Assembly: GCF_902148845.1 (NCBI RefSeq)
Contig: NC_043753.1
Span: forward strand, 10,110,843-10,174,842
Length of the DNA: 64,000 nt
Origin: Salarias fasciatus
Taxonomy: Eukaryota; Chordata; Actinopteri; Blenniiformes; Blenniidae
Direction of reading: 5' to 3'
Shown here: one piece after another, positions 10,803 through 23,828 of the stretch
Layout: every line of letters begins with the position of its first letter
How positions within the stretch are numbered: the first letter of the stretch is position 1
Program-made: the position numbers and the translations under genes
The notes under the pieces: generated by a model
Databases searched by the model: none
Told to the model about the DNA's origin: nothing
Seen by the model: only the letters and a program-made list of their open reading frames with translations

Positions 10803-13800
10803 TTATCTTGGTTCTCTCAAAGAGACTAACAGGAGAAGAAAAAAAAAGATGTTAAATATGTAAGGGGAGCACAGTTGAAACCTCAAAACAAGTGTACTGG
10901 CTAATTTCTGTGAGAACTCAAATATCAGTTCTGTAATGAACAAAAAAAATCATGAGCTTGTTATACACAGCTTAAGGTTTAATATGACTCCAGAGATTTT
11001 GTTTGATGGAAAACTGCTTCTTTTGTCTTTAATGTTGCAAAAAAAAAAAAAAAAAACACCCAAGTGGAAGTGCAGTGTTTAGTTGAACAAGTGACTGAAT
11101 CTCAAACCTCTTTCCCAGCGCTCGTCATCGTCTTCATCTCTTGGCCTGTACATCACTTTCCACCGACTGCTCACATCTGCCCACAAGCAAAATCAGTCTA
11201 AAAATCACCATTTTTGTGCATGAATTCAGACTACACATAAATATGGCTAAATATGATGAATAACTTTATTTTGGAAGTTAAACCCCTGATCAATCACTGG
11301 AAACTGAAAACCAGGAACATTAAACGTTCTAACTTTTCTATCACCTTGTCTCTGCAGAGCGCCGGCTTGTCTCCTGTGAAGGGAGTCGCAGTCGGCCCAC
11401 CTGCTCTGGTCCGATGTGGTCAGATCCTCTGTGCAGTGTCGGTCTGCAAACGAGTTCACAAATTTGTCTGCATGTTCCTATGAAGCCACCCCACGGACAT
11501 GAAAATGGCGTGCATCCTCCTGAGACTTACCCTGACACGTCCTGCACTGCAGCTCGGCGCTCTCCTGCTCTGCAGGATCTCCCTCCACCGCCTCCTGCTG
11601 CTGCTGCTTGCGGACATCATGCATTCGCTCCTGGCTGGAAGGATCCGGCAGCAGCTCTTTGTACTGCGCTCTTTTATACCAAGGTTTGGTGACATGTCTC
11701 GCAGGGACGCTGTGAGGCTTCCTTGTGGCAGTGTGCTTCCTCATGACCGTTCTGGCCGGCTGCTCGCATCCTGTTCCATACCGGCTCTCATCCTCCGAGT
11801 CTCCGGGATCATCCCGGTACATCTTGGAGCTGTGGGATTTGACCCGACTCGTCCCTTTCAACAGACGCTTCCCACAGCAGGCACACATGGACCTCTTTGA
11901 CGCCGGCACCCAGCCTTGTCGTGTCTCTTCCCCTTTCGTGGCCTGGCGAGAGGGTCCATCAGTGGCTTCTGGCTGCCTGCGGCCTGTGTAGACATGCTTG
12001 GGGAAGATATCCATATCATCCAGGTCTGTGGAAAACATCTCATCTCTGGAGGACAGCTCGTCGAGAGATGGGCTGAGCACGCTCATCCGCTCGTGGGTGG
12101 TCTGCATGGAGAGGTAGTTGTAGTAGTAAGGGCCAGCATTGGGGGGGATGCAGGCAGCTCCGGCAGATCCAGGGGTTAAAATGCTGTCAAGTGGAAGCTT
12201 GAGGATCTGGTATCCACAATCTGATTTGACTTCATCGAACGATGCTGCCATAAACTCTGCATTGGAGACTTTGTCATGGCTTTTTGTTTCAGTGGGCGCC
12301 GGCTGACTGGAGGTAAGGGAAAGCGACTGCGCCGACCTTCCAGCATCGCATTTGGGAATACTTGGTTTGGTCACAGCAATGTCTGATTGGACATCTGCGA
12401 CCACTTCCGTGTCCAACTGGATGATGTCTTCTTCAATCGAGCGCTCCAGCTCGGGAATGTCCTCATGGACGGAGGAGCTGTCGAGCGGCGGCTCCTCTTC
12501 CAGTCCCGCAGTCCAGCATCTCTCCGGGTTTAAGACCAATGGACTGGATTCGAACGCCGCTGCACTGGCATCTCTGTAGGTCACCACCGGGGTCTCCAAA
12601 TGGCTTTCGTGAGGCGTTTGAGGCAGGACCCCACTCTGAGCTTCATTCTTCTTCTCTTCTGGAGAAAACATCCCAGAGGACTGGGACGCAACGCCAGAGT
12701 CCAGCTCCCGGTCCCGGGCGGCACTCTGCTGTCGCTCTGTGGCTCGGATCTTATCCAGGCACTCGATGAGTTTGGTTATGGCGTCGCTGGGGTCAGTTTG
12801 TGCCTCTGAACAGGCCGTTTCTCGACGCCCATGAGGTTGAGGCTGCTGCTGATGATGAGTGCGAGGCGGGTCGCCACACGGAGGGTGGAAGCGAGGCTCG
12901 AATATGCGCCTGTAATCCAGGGGGTATAGTGAAGTTTGTGGGAACACGAAGCCGGGATATTGCATGTACTGATAAGGAAACATGCAGGGACGAGCAAGGT
13001 TGTAACCTGAAGACAAAAAGAAAATTTTAATGTCAGGTTGTGATTCACATTTTCAGATTCAGACACTGATCCTGGTTTTATGTAGCGTACATTCAAACTG
13101 CATGTCACATTCTCACAGATAGAATTCATAAACTGAAATCTAATCTTTTTTTAAACCTCTCCAAGATATCCTGCTCTAAAGCTGACAGGTGGAGGTGAAC
13201 CAGCTTTTAAACAAATCCTGGTTCAATGTAGTCAACAGGTGGAGAACAAAACTGTCCCACTTCTGCACATTAATTCACTAGTTCCAAAAGAGTTATGGAT
13301 ATTCAACTTTCAGATGAAATTTCAGGATGAGCCTGAACTGAATTTTAACTTTCACAGGTGAACTTCACGTCAACGCTAAAATTTTGAATGCATGTCAAAC
13401 TGTTCAGTGTTTGGTTTCAGTACTTTGCAAAACTGGAACAATCCAATAAAGACCAAATAGGCGATTGTCTGAGTCATCTGTACTGAAGTGAGTCTGATCA
13501 AATTGATTTCTACAAAGTGTACTATAAGAGGGCTCATGGCTCCCTCACATTACTGGGTTGCACGGTTCCAGCGTTGTTTGTGTTAAAACAGGTGGCAAAA
13601 GCTCACCTCCGTGTACTCCATAGTGACTGTAGGGGTTGTTGAGCCCCCAGTGCTGGTACAGGTAATATGGCTGAGACGGAGGCTGGACGTAGAAAAACGG
13701 TCTGGAGTGAGGATTTCTCTGCGCCCCATTTCCCAACGACTGTGGCGGTTTGTTTCCAGCTTCTACAAACAAAAGTGGTCAATCTCTGCCACATCATGAC

Positions 13801-13838
13801 ATCAAACTGAAAACACATTTCCAATATTTACCGTCCAT
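10803..13838 (-). CDS. buc: Bucky ball (Buc/Velo1), Balbiani-body and germ-plasm organiser
   Basis: Six predicted coding exons: 13838-13832 (only Met-Asp plus one base), 13762-13607, 13006-11531, 11443-11345, 11176-11108, 10825-10803. They give 609 aa, close to my recollection of the zebrafish protein length. The BUVE motif is clear: HSRPFFYVQPPSQPYYLYQ from about residue 21, followed by MFPYQYMQYPGFVFPQ, YPLDYRRIFEP and ETACSEAQTDPSDAITKLI. The middle is acidic and disordered. A Cys-rich patch (CACCGKRLLKG), a basic stretch and the terminal RWKVMYRPRDEDDDERWE follow. The family nucleates the Balbiani body and fixes oocyte polarity and germ plasm. All junctions keep phase 1. The last acceptor (gttag at 10830-10826) follows a strong pyrimidine tract and adds VSLREPR before the stop. 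The tiny first and last exons are inferred. The gene is a tandem neighbour of a diverged paralogue on the same strand. Confidence 0.9.
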
Positions 13839-14009
13839 TGTCCCCTGTGTTTCCGCTGAGTCTATTAGAAATGAAATGAAACAAAAGATGAAAAACAACT
13901 AAATAAACTCCCCCGAGCTCATGCTCGTTAAAGATGAGCTTCTCATGCCTTTGAAACTTCTGCTGAAAAAAGTAAAGCGTGGACGCCACTCCGCTCATCA
14001 GTGAAATGG

Positions 14010-14065
14010 GAAACAGGTGTGGGCGCTCAAATAATCGGCAGTGCATAAAGACGCACAGGTGGAGA
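14010..14065 (-). promoter_or_regulatory. buc: Candidate buc promoter E-boxes
   Basis: CAGGTG occurs at 14014-14019 and 14056-14061, about 180-220 bp before the buc start codon (13838). The first lies in AAACAGGTGT, identical to the context of the site at 9167-9175 in the paralogue's promoter. This suggests shared oocyte control by a FIGLA-like bHLH factor. The inference rests on motif and position. Confidence 0.4.
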
Positions 14066-14499
14066 GGTTCACCCTCACTACGCTGACACCGAGAATAAGG
14101 TTTGAACTAAAAATTAAGCAATAAAAAGAATATTATATTATTATTAGTGTTCAAAGTCTTTAATATTTGCTTTAAGATAAATGCGATTATAAGAGGAATC
14201 TAGTATACTTTCTTTCTAGTAGTTTCAGTTGTAGTAAAAGTAAAAGTTATCGACAGCATTTTGAGAAATGTAATGTCCAGCTTCGAGGGCGGCAAAGGAT
14301 TTCTTACAGAACTGAAATCATGTCAGCTTCGATATTTTATATACGCGAAAAGCAGAAACAAGTAATGTTGAAAGATTTAGAAAATGCGGAAGACGTAATG
14401 AAACGATGGAAACATAAATGATCGTTGAACTATAGTTTCTCCATTTGTCCTGCAGGTATCGCTGTCTCTTCGCTTTGTTGCGCAGGCCGCCCTTGTAGA

Positions 14500-14698
14500 C
14501 GCGCATGCGCAGTCCCCTGCCTCGGCCTCTGGTCTTTCGGGCGCTTGTGATGCGCCGAGAGGTTGTTCGATGCTCGGCGTTTCGACTCTTGTCTTCGCCG
14601 TCTCTCCTCCGTTACGGGAGTTTACCTCACGCCTTCTGCCGAGGGAAAAACAACAACACTTTGATGGTCCTTCTTGTGGAACTTGTCTGCGGTTACTG
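14500..14698 (+). promoter_or_regulatory. kbtbd2: kbtbd2 promoter with NRF1 site and probable noncoding exon 1
   Basis: CGCGCATGCGCA (14500-14511) is a full match to the NRF1 consensus (YGCGCAYGCGCR), in a CpG-rich stretch. A splice donor-like ACT|gtaagc follows at about 14698/14699. A good acceptor with a pyrimidine tract lies at 17070 (tgtttttcag), 400 bp before the start codon. I infer a noncoding first exon here. The exact start of transcription is not visible. Confidence 0.5.
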
Positions 14699-17070
14699 TA
14701 AGCACTTTGGATTTTTGGCTGTTGAAGTGGTTTACGTGATAAGTGGGGGGTTTAGCTTAGCTTACGTTTATTTAGCTGTGTTAGCGGTTAGCCTAGCTAC
14801 TAGCAGCATGACCGCATTCCTGTTTAATTGTTCCATTTGCGTCCTCTGTAGTAACCCTATGTCTCAGAAAAAGACAATTCCGTACTATTTGCTTTTTTAA
14901 AGATACTGTAGGAAAGTCGCCGCCTTGGTGGCCGACTGCTAACACCCCCGAAGCTGGAGCAAAGCACAGCTAAACTTGCTACTTTACCGCGGGGTAGCAA
15001 TCAAACACTACGTGCGCTAATGATCGAAGCTAACTGTAATCTAATCAAAGAGGAGCTTAAGCATGGTTGAATCTGTGTTTTAGTCAGGATTCTATGGAGG
15101 CCGGTAGAGGGTTAGGCAGTGTGTTGCACAAGGCCGTGAATTACAGAGCACTCAGGGTTTGTTTTGGACGTGCTGGGTAACGGTATAGCGCTAACGGAGG
15201 CTAGCCAGCATCAAGCTGGGCTTACCACGATGGTCATGATCTAAACATCAACCTTTACGCATGGTTGACCCACCAGTTACCAGAATGTAAGGATGAGTAC
15301 GATGTCAGACGCTAACTAGAGATTGTGTTGTTTAGTAACTTTCGTTATCTAATGAACAATGACACGCAAACATCCATCTACTATCATGGGCGGATTATGA
15401 GACAGCGGCCCCCTGTGCACAGACATGTGGAAGGGCCCCTAACCTTTCATCAGAATCATTTCATCTTTCATTGTGGTCACTTAGTATGTATCATGCATTT
15501 TAAAGCTGTCAAACATTTCAAAACTGCCACACATTCTAACACTCACACATTCTAAAAGCGCCTTCCGAAGGTGTCAGATATTTTCAGCCTTTTCAAACTT
15601 TCTAAAATCCTCACACATCCAAACTGTCCACTAAGACTGGGCGATGTGAGGAAAACAAACATATCACAATTATTTTTTTGCATATTAGACCATATGTCAG
15701 GATATAAATCAAATCACTGTTTTTGTCCATTTTAGATGTTCCCTGTTACTCTTTAGTGAGATCTTGTAGATATGTGGCCGAGCTTTGGGCTATTCATTTG
15801 TGCTTGGGCATCGCAGGGCGGGGTGCAGTCTTGGCTCTCGGGATCATGGAGAGGAGATTGGGGGGCTCGGTTTACTTCTTTCTTTTGATAGCTGTACATT
15901 TCTGTATTCCATTCAGTCTGATAGTTTTGTCTAGTGGTGGTTAAACTTTTCAGGCAGTTTTGTCTCTTTGCTGTCCTCCCCCCTGTTCTTTGACTTGTCA
16001 TTTCACTGTCTATTGCACCATTTGACAGAGGGATGTAATCTTTAGTGGCAGTCTCCTTTTCTAAGATGTCCTGAATCCGAGGTTCACAGCTGTCTCGTTG
16101 CATGTTAACAACAGAAGTGTTAAAGTAAACAAAATGACACCAGATCTGAGGTCATGTCGGGTGGTCGTCCCTATCAATATCCAACAGATCTGATCTTGTG
16201 TGGCATGGAAGTCCTGGCTAAATGCAGCATTACACAATGTTGAATTTGTTTGATTTTTAACTGATTGTATCACATGACATGATGAGGACATTATTTTATT
16301 CAGCTTTTGTAGATTATTTTGAATTGCGTCTTGTACTTTGTTGAAAGAGATTCTTGTATTTCATGGAAATAGTCATGAAGTGATTCTTGGCCGTGTTTTA
16401 TCTTCAGGAACTGTAACCTTGTCCTTCGTTGATTAAGATGCCTGTAGCAGCAATTTTGAGGAAAGTTGAAAATATCCAGACTTTATGAACCTAGCCTGCA
16501 AATGTAAATACAAAACCAAAAGTATATCCTTTTTTACAGTGGAGATGTTTATTGGTAATATTAATTTTATATTCTATGTATTGACTTACATGGAGCCATG
16601 AGTTAGTCTTAATACATTTTCCCAGTTGAAACATTGGAAGAACTGGTAACTACTGAGTTCCCGGTTTCAGCGACCATCTCAGTGTTGTAATGTGACTTGA
16701 TAGCCACTTCCTTTCAGATTCCCATTGCCGACTTTCTATTAAGCAGCCACATATTACATGCCTAACCCAGACTGTTAGCTACAAGAACAGCCCTGTGTTC
16801 ATCTGTGGGGAAGAAAAGACTTGTTACCATTCACCTGAAAACCAGCGGTTCATCTCTGTGGAGGAACAATCAGTCCTGCTTCTGTTTTCGATAGATGGAA
16901 CCCCTTTTCCTCTTGGAACTGTTGTGAAGTCCTGTTAAAACTTTCAGCTTTGACAGCTTAAATCATACTGAAGTAAAACAGAATGAACAGATAGCTGGTG
17001 TCTGTAATTCCTCCTCTCACTGCTGCTCTTTTTTCGTTTTTTTTTTTTTCTGTTCTCTTGTGTTTTTCAG
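14699..17070 (+). other. Probable kbtbd2 5' UTR intron with repeat scraps
   Basis: GTTAGC/GCTAAC words cluster at about 14747-15210, a common texture near fish promoters. A scrap at about 15636-15725 resembles the abundant fish 'ctgggcgatgtg...atatcacaatatttttt' nonautonomous DNA transposon, probably hAT-like. Nothing coding was recognised. Confidence 0.4.
15636..15725. mobile_element. Fragment resembling a fish hAT-like nonautonomous DNA transposon
   Basis: ACTGGGCGATGTGAGG near the left edge, then 'catatcacaattattttttt' and 'gaccatatgtcaggatata', recalls a very common teleost short repeat whose ends read GGGCTGGGCGATAT. No clean terminal inverted repeats or target duplication are visible here. 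It is identified from memory of the pattern. Confidence 0.35.
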
Positions 17071-17469
17071 ACAAGCACTGATGTAGCAGTTTTGCGGCAG
17101 CTCGTCGCGCCCTCTCTCTCTCGCTCTCTCTCTCTACCTCCGGTCCCTGGTGCCTCACTGCATGACCTCAGACAACAGATAAGAAAGGACTCACCAGAGG
17201 GAACCAGCACTGTACCTCACCTCACCCCAGGACTCCTCTACTTTTCAGCAGAAGGAGCGGCAAACATCTGTCCCCGCATCGTCGAGCACCTCCACGCAGG
17301 CCGGTGGAGGTGTTGCACACGCCTTCCCGTTCCCAACCCCCCCCCCCCTTCACCCTCCAGTCTTCAGGAGTGCTCCTGTTTTTGTTTTTATTTCTCCTGG
17401 TTGGCTTGAGTCCGGTTCTGCCGGCCGTGTGACTTTTCAAAACTGGGGCGCGATTCATGGGATGCAACC

Positions 17470-20400
17470 ATGTCGGATCTCAGTGAGCGCAGGCCGGTCA
17501 ACACGGACTACGCTGTCTCCCTGCTGGAGCAGCTCAAGTTTTTCTACGAGCAGAAGTTACTGACGGACGTGGTGCTGCTGGTGGAGGACACCGAGTTCCC
17601 CTGTCACAAGATGGTCCTGGCTACTTGTAGCTCCTATTTCAGGTGAGTGCACGGAACGGGACGACCCCGGGCCCATTGTGAATCATGTTTTGTGTCTGTG
17701 TATTGAGCGAGGAGGTGTAGGGACGCTGTCATTATGCGGGCCGTTTACGGCTGGAAGTGCTTCTCTTCTACGGTTACAATGAATAATACAGCACGTTGTA
17801 GAGCAAGTGTTACCTGCTCTTCATGTGGAGGATGACGTGTCCCGCAGGAATCGTCCCTTCCGTCTGATAAAGATGAAGTGTCTCTAACGTGCAGTCCCAC
17901 AGACCTCTCCCTCCAGGCCCCCGGGGAGGCCACATTTGCGTGCACAACATTGCATAATGAAGTGCGTGCACTGCAGTGGATATGACACCAGCAGCAGCAG
18001 CAGCCTCCTCCAGTCTGGGAAGAGTCCATCTGTACATGACAGGAGCTCATGCTGCATCTGAACGCGCCAGCTACCCCCCCGCCCCCCCTTCCCCTCTTCC
18101 CCGTCCTCCAGTTACACACACTGATGCATACCAAGAAAGCGTCCCAACAACTCGAAGCCTCCCCCCGTTTCCCACACGCTCGTTATCTGGTGTGAACATG
18201 CAAAGCATTTCCCCTTCAGGGTTTAGAGGTGTCGCAGCGCTTCCTCTGAACTGCTCCTCCTTTCCCTGCCGCCTCTCCGTCCACCTCGTGTCTGCGAGGA
18301 GGGAGGAAGGGAGAGGGGGTATTGCAGGGGAAAGTCTGGTCACGTAGGTCTTGGTGAGAGATGAAGAGGAAGAAAGAGGGGGAGAGGAGGAGGAGGACAG
18401 GGGTGAAGGGGGTTTGCCTGCAGGGTTACATAACACAGGCTGGCAGGTTTCGCCCCTGCTGTGATCAACACACACACCCCAAAATCCCCCCATTCAGGGG
18501 GCAGAGCCATTCTGCAGACAAATTACCGTTAAATATTTGTTTGTTGGGGCAAATCAGTTAATTTAGCGACAGAATTGTGAAGAGCAGAAAGACTTCCTTT
18601 CAAGATTGAAGATTCTCAGTAATGTAGCCAAAAATGGTTGCAAAAGAAGACCTAAATATTTACATTTTTTTCAGTTTTTTTTTTTTTTTTGTCCAGTGAG
18701 GTGCATTTTACCCGCGTTTCCCATCCTATAGTGTAGGGCACCAGAGGTCACAGGGAGCCCGAGGCTTTGCTCTGAGCTTGGGAACAGTACAGTTTGCAGG
18801 GAAGAAGTTGACGTTGTAGAAGTTGGACGTCTGTGAAAAGCCGATCCATAAGTTATACTCAATTCACAAAAGTTTAAATCGGATCACACTAAGTCAGATG
18901 TCGACAACCTTCATAACAGAAAAAATGTTGGGTTTTTTTTTTTTCACCAAATGAAATGTACTCAGTCATAAAAATAGTTTAACCTTTAAAATGAGGTCAA
19001 AACAGCTTCTAAAGTTTCATATGTACAGTAGTTTTGATGTATTTATGTTGTATTTATGAATTTTCAATTACAATTGAGGATGGTAAGCATTTCATTACAT
19101 TCTCAGCAGTTTTTGTACCTAGTTTTAGCAATTTCATGCTTCACTTTCTTCATTTTTCAGACACTTTGACATTTTAGAATTGAAATACTTTATTAATCCC
19201 AGAGGGAAATTTCTTTAAATAATGCACCACACAGAATAAAGTTATTAATTCTAAACTTTAATTTGTACAAGCTTAATGTAACTAATAAGTACAGAAAGGA
19301 TTAACTGAACCAAAACACAGCAAGGCATTAGTTAACGGCTGGTGTTTTAGTCTTATAACCGCAGGAATGAAGGACAATGTAATCACCCCCCAGAAATTTA
19401 TTATTTTTAGACATCGCAGTCATTTCAGTATGTTTTAAAGCCTTTTTTATCAAAGAGATAAAAAGATCATTTTGGAAATGACTCTGAAAAATGTTTCTGT
19501 AGGTATGATTTGGTGAAAGCTCTGTGAAAACAGACACATGCTACAGACCCCTGGTTTAAATGGTCAAACCTTAGCTCTCTTCTTGGTGGTATATTTATGC
19601 TGTGTAAACCTTCTATTAGCTAACTGACTTTACAATTTCCTCACAAACTCTTTGTGGTCTCAGAAGTGAAATAAGATTTAATCTCTGTGTCTCCACCAGC
19701 TGAGCACAGGATGTGACAGATGTGTGAATCATAATTCTGTGTATACAATGGCAGGATTCCTGCTGCGGTTTGGACTCTTTCATACATTTTAAAAGCTCCT
19801 GGTTGGCAGAAATGCTCTCTGAGGCCTTTACCCCAGGACACAGCATTTATTGTGGATGTTCTGCCTCATTATGCAACTCCTGCTCAAATTGTAAAAATGC
19901 CAGTCTTAAAATGAGACCTTCATTTATTCAGTTGTTGCTTTGGTCTGGACTAGAAAAACAACAAGCCACAAGTGTAAACGCACTCGTAACTGTCTTGTTT
20001 TACCAGCATAAAGCGTTCAGTTTGCACTCAATTAGGAGTGATTGTTACCCAAGAAAACTTGTTGGGATGGAGACCAGCTGTACTTGTTGCTTTGGGTGAG
20101 GCTCAGGTAACGGGTGCGGGAAACTGATGGAATGAGAAATGTCTGCAAAAAAACCTATCCGCTGTTTGGTGGATTTATTAAAGAAGATCCATTTAAATGA
20201 TGATAAAATTATATAGCATATATCATTGACTTGTTTTGCAAATTATTCAGCAGAAATTACATCTATTAAAGCAATCCTAAAAGTATAGGCAATTAAAAAA
20301 AACAAACCTCCACATACTTAAGTTTCTGTAAAACCATCAAAAATTCATTTAAAAGTTTGGGAGTAAAATGAAATAAAACGTGTGGAAAGACTGTCAATCA

Positions 20401-23400
20401 GGTGAGAAAATACAAGCTTTGCATAAAGTTTTAATTTGTCCTGCAATATTTTGTAAGCTTTTTCCCTCATAATGAAAAATACCACCTATAGAGGCAATAT
20501 GGTCATAAAGCAGTGGGTTAACTTTAAATTTCTGCCAACTTATGAAGCAAAAATGTTTTCAAATTCACCTTTCAAGCGTGACAGTTGTCTAAAACAAGAA
20601 CCCTCTCCTCCCATCAACTTACAAAAACATTGTTTTCAACTTCTTTATAATTTGTTCATTTTCCACAAAAACTACTTTTCATTTATTAGCTCCTAAACCT
20701 AAAAATACCTCCAAGTGTGAGATTTAACAGTTTTCTTCACTGATGTATATAAATAGCCTAACAGAGGCTATTCACTCACAGATATTTAAAAAATGATATC
20801 ATGGAAAGCAGTATTTTATTTTTTACTTCAATAAATTATCCAGAAGGTAGTTATTCATGCAGTAATATCAATGGCATTCATAGAAACTTTTCCCTTTATA
20901 ATCTATAAAACCTATAAAGTTATTTTTCTCAGTACCAATTATAGAACTGTAAAAGCAGTGCCCATATTCAAAATGATGCAGAAAGCTGTAGATTTAAATG
21001 ATTTCAGTGCTTTCCTGAATCACAAATGCATAAAAAAAAAAAATGAGCACATGTATGGTACGCCTTGAAATGCATTAAGTTATACAATGATTATAATTCG
21101 TATGAGGCAGAACTCCCTCCTCTAATCACCTGAGAATTTAATGATATGAGGAAGTTTGGAAATCAACCGGCTGATGTTTGAGCAGTTAAATTGAAGAGTT
21201 ACCTCGGAAACCATCAGAAAAATCTGTGGCTGCACAGCTTGTGTTAGAAGTTGAGAAATGACTGCATTAAATATCCCATTGAATTCCACATAAGACGCGG
21301 TGTCGTATCGCCACACTGAAGTTTGAGAGCTCCCAGTGTGGCCGTAAAATAGCAGGAGCGTGATGGGAAATGGACTCCGGCAGCAGCCAATTACAGGTAC
21401 CCGGCCTCCGTTTGGTAACGTTGTCTGTTTTTGCGGCCTGTCTGGCTGCTGGCCAGCTGTCATTAGGAGGCTCTGTTTATTTGAAAGAAAAACTTTGGAC
21501 GGTAAAAACAAAGAACAAGATGGGAGTCAGAACTCGCTGACACTGCTGCAGAGATTTGTACCATCGTGTTGATTTATTTTAGGGAGAAGTGATCAGAGGA
21601 GCGGGATGATTTCTATCAAAGGCCGACGAAGAAGCTGTTGGACCTATTGGTATACATTAACTGAGAGGAAAGCTTTTCTTTTTAAAAGAACATTTTAAAT
21701 GTTAGATTTTAGGGGTCAGTGATGAGACGTTATCGCTTCAAGTCAAGCTAGAACTTACTGTTGGATCTATGAGGGATTTTCCAGTGTGTCCGGACCCTGC
21801 TGTTGCCTTTTTAATTGGACCTGAAAACCGAGCAGACGCTCCAGTGAATCACAGCACCGTCTCTGAGAATCGCTCTTTTCCTCCCTGTCCTGCAGAGCGA
21901 TGTTCATGAGCGGCCTGAGCGAGAGCAAGCAGACCCACGTCCACCTGAGGAACGTGGACCCGGCCACGCTACAGATCATCATCACCTACGCCTACACAGG
22001 CAACCTGGCCATCAGCGACAGCACGGTGGAGCCGCTCTACGAGACGGCTTGTTTCCTGCAGGTCAGTCCTGACAGTTCGCGATGTCCTCCTGCTGGAGGA
22101 GAATGTTGCAGCCGATCAGGCGCCGTCCCGATGGTGTTTCTCGCTCCGAGTCTGTCTGACGGCGGTCTTCTGTCTCACTCAGGTGGAAGACGTGTTGCTG
22201 CAGTGCAGGGACTACCTGGTGAAGAAGATCAATGCGGAGAACTGCGTCCGCATGCTGAGCATCGGCGACCTGTTCAGCTGCAGCGAGCTCAAGCAGAGCG
22301 CCAAGCGCATGGTGGAGCACAAGTTCCCCGTGGTGTACCGACAGGAGGCCTTCCTGCAGCTCTCCCACGAGCTGCTCATAGACATCCTGAGCAGCGACAA
22401 CCTCAACGTGGAGAAGGAGGAGACCGTGCGCGAGGCGGCCATGCTGTGGCTGGAGTACAACATGGAGGCGCGCTCGCAGCACCTGTCCTCCGTGCTCAGC
22501 CAGATCCGCATCGACGCGCTGTCCGAGGTGACGCAGCGCGCCTGGTTCCAGGGTCTGCCGCCCAATGACAAGTCTGTGGTGGTGCAGGGCCTCTACAAGT
22601 CCATGCCCAAGTTCTTCAAGCCGCGCTTGGGCATGACGAAGGAGGAGATGCTAATCTTCATGGAGGCCTTGTCGGAAACGAACGGCGAATGCTACGTCAT
22701 GGCCACGTCTGTGCCCACGACGGTGGTATGCTACAGCCCGCAGGCCGAGAAAGTGTACAAGCTCTGCAACCCGCCGGGTGACCTGCAGAAGGTGGGGACT
22801 CTGGTTACCCCAGACAACGACGTGTTCATCGCCGGCGGGCAGATCCCGCTCAAAAACTCGATCGCCAACCACAGCAAAAGCAGCAAGTTGCAGGCGGTCT
22901 TCCGCTCGGTGGACAGCTTCTTCTGGTTCGACGCTCAGCAGAACGCCTGGGTGCCCAAGACGCCCATGCTGTGCGCCCGAATCAAGCCCTCGCTGGTCTA
23001 CTGCGAGGGCTACATCTATGCAATCGGAGGAGACAACGTTGGCGGCGAGCTGAACAAGCGCACGGTGGAACGCTACGACTGCGAGAAAGACGAGTGGAGC
23101 ATGATGAGCCCGCTGCCCTTCGCCTGGAACTGGAGCACCTCGGTGGTGGCGCACGACTGCATCTACGTGATGACGCACGACCTGATGTACTGTTACTTCC
23201 CCCGAGCCGACACCTGGGTGGAGATGGCCATGCGCAAGACGAGCCGCTGCTTCGCCTCCGCCGCCGCCTTCGGGGACCTCATCTTCTACATCGGCGGCCT
23301 CCACGTGGTCAGCAACTCGGGCATCCGCCTGCCGACCAGCACCATCGACGGCTCCTCCGTCACGGTGGAGATCTACGACGTCAACAAGAACGAGTGGCGC

Positions 23401-23745
23401 CTGGCCGCCAACATCCCCGCCAAGCGCTACTCGGACCCGTGCGTGCGGGCGGTGGTGCTGCTCAACTCGCTGTGCATCTTCATGCGCGAGACCCACATGA
23501 ATGAGCGCGCCAAGTACGCCATCTACCAGTACGACGTGGAGCTGGACCGCTGGTACCTGCGGCAGCCCGTGTCGGAGCGCGTGCTCTGGGACCTGGGCAA
23601 GGACTTCCGCTGCACGGTGGGCAAGCTGTACCCCTCCTGCCTGGAGGAGTCCCCCTGGAAGCCCCCCACCTACCTCTTCTCCCCCGACGGGGCGGAGGAG
23701 TTCGACATGGACGGGGAGCTGGTGATGACGCTCCCCATAGCGTAG
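17470..23745 (+). CDS. kbtbd2: Kelch repeat and BTB domain-containing protein 2 (CUL3 substrate adaptor)
   Basis: Exons 17470-17642, 21896-22061 and 22183-23745 give 633 aa (human about 623). The N-terminus [20 protein letters not shown] and the [16 protein letters not shown] block belong to the BTB domain, which binds CUL3. The second exon finishes BTB, the start of exon 3 holds BACK, and six kelch-type blades follow (for example [20 protein letters not shown] and [17 protein letters not shown]). It ends in [18 protein letters not shown]2 is known to direct the PI3K regulatory subunit p85alpha to CUL3 ubiquitination and so to set insulin signalling. Phases at both junctions are exact (AG|A and CAG|GTG). 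Compared with human, a short extra segment (about [17 protein letters not shown]) lies before the first blade. Exon 3 is very GC-rich at third positions, which creates long antisense shadow frames. It stands tail-to-tail with avl9, about 4.8 kb apart. Identification is firm. Confidence 0.97.
17643..21895 (+). other. kbtbd2: kbtbd2 intron 1 (4.25 kb)
   Basis: The first 900 bp are CpG/C-rich, with a short CAG run near 17990-18005 and purine-rich tracts (18295-18400). The rest is AT-rich and has no gene. At about 19180-19215, 'ctttattaatcccagaggga' resembles a dispersed fish repeat tail. I see no other element with termini. Confidence 0.55.
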
Positions 23746-23828
23746 CTCCGACGCTCCCCTCCCCCCGCCTCGCCGAGCGAGTCCGAGACCGAGGGATGGA
23801 CACGAAGGGGGAGTGGGGTGCCTCAGCT

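Noticed and set aside
22651-23496. 281-codon open frame on the minus strand inside kbtbd2 exon 3
   Set aside because: It mirrors a GC-rich, conserved kelch-coding exon. High GC3 removes stops from the antisense frame, and the product is low-complexity His/Val/Ala-rich with no family match.
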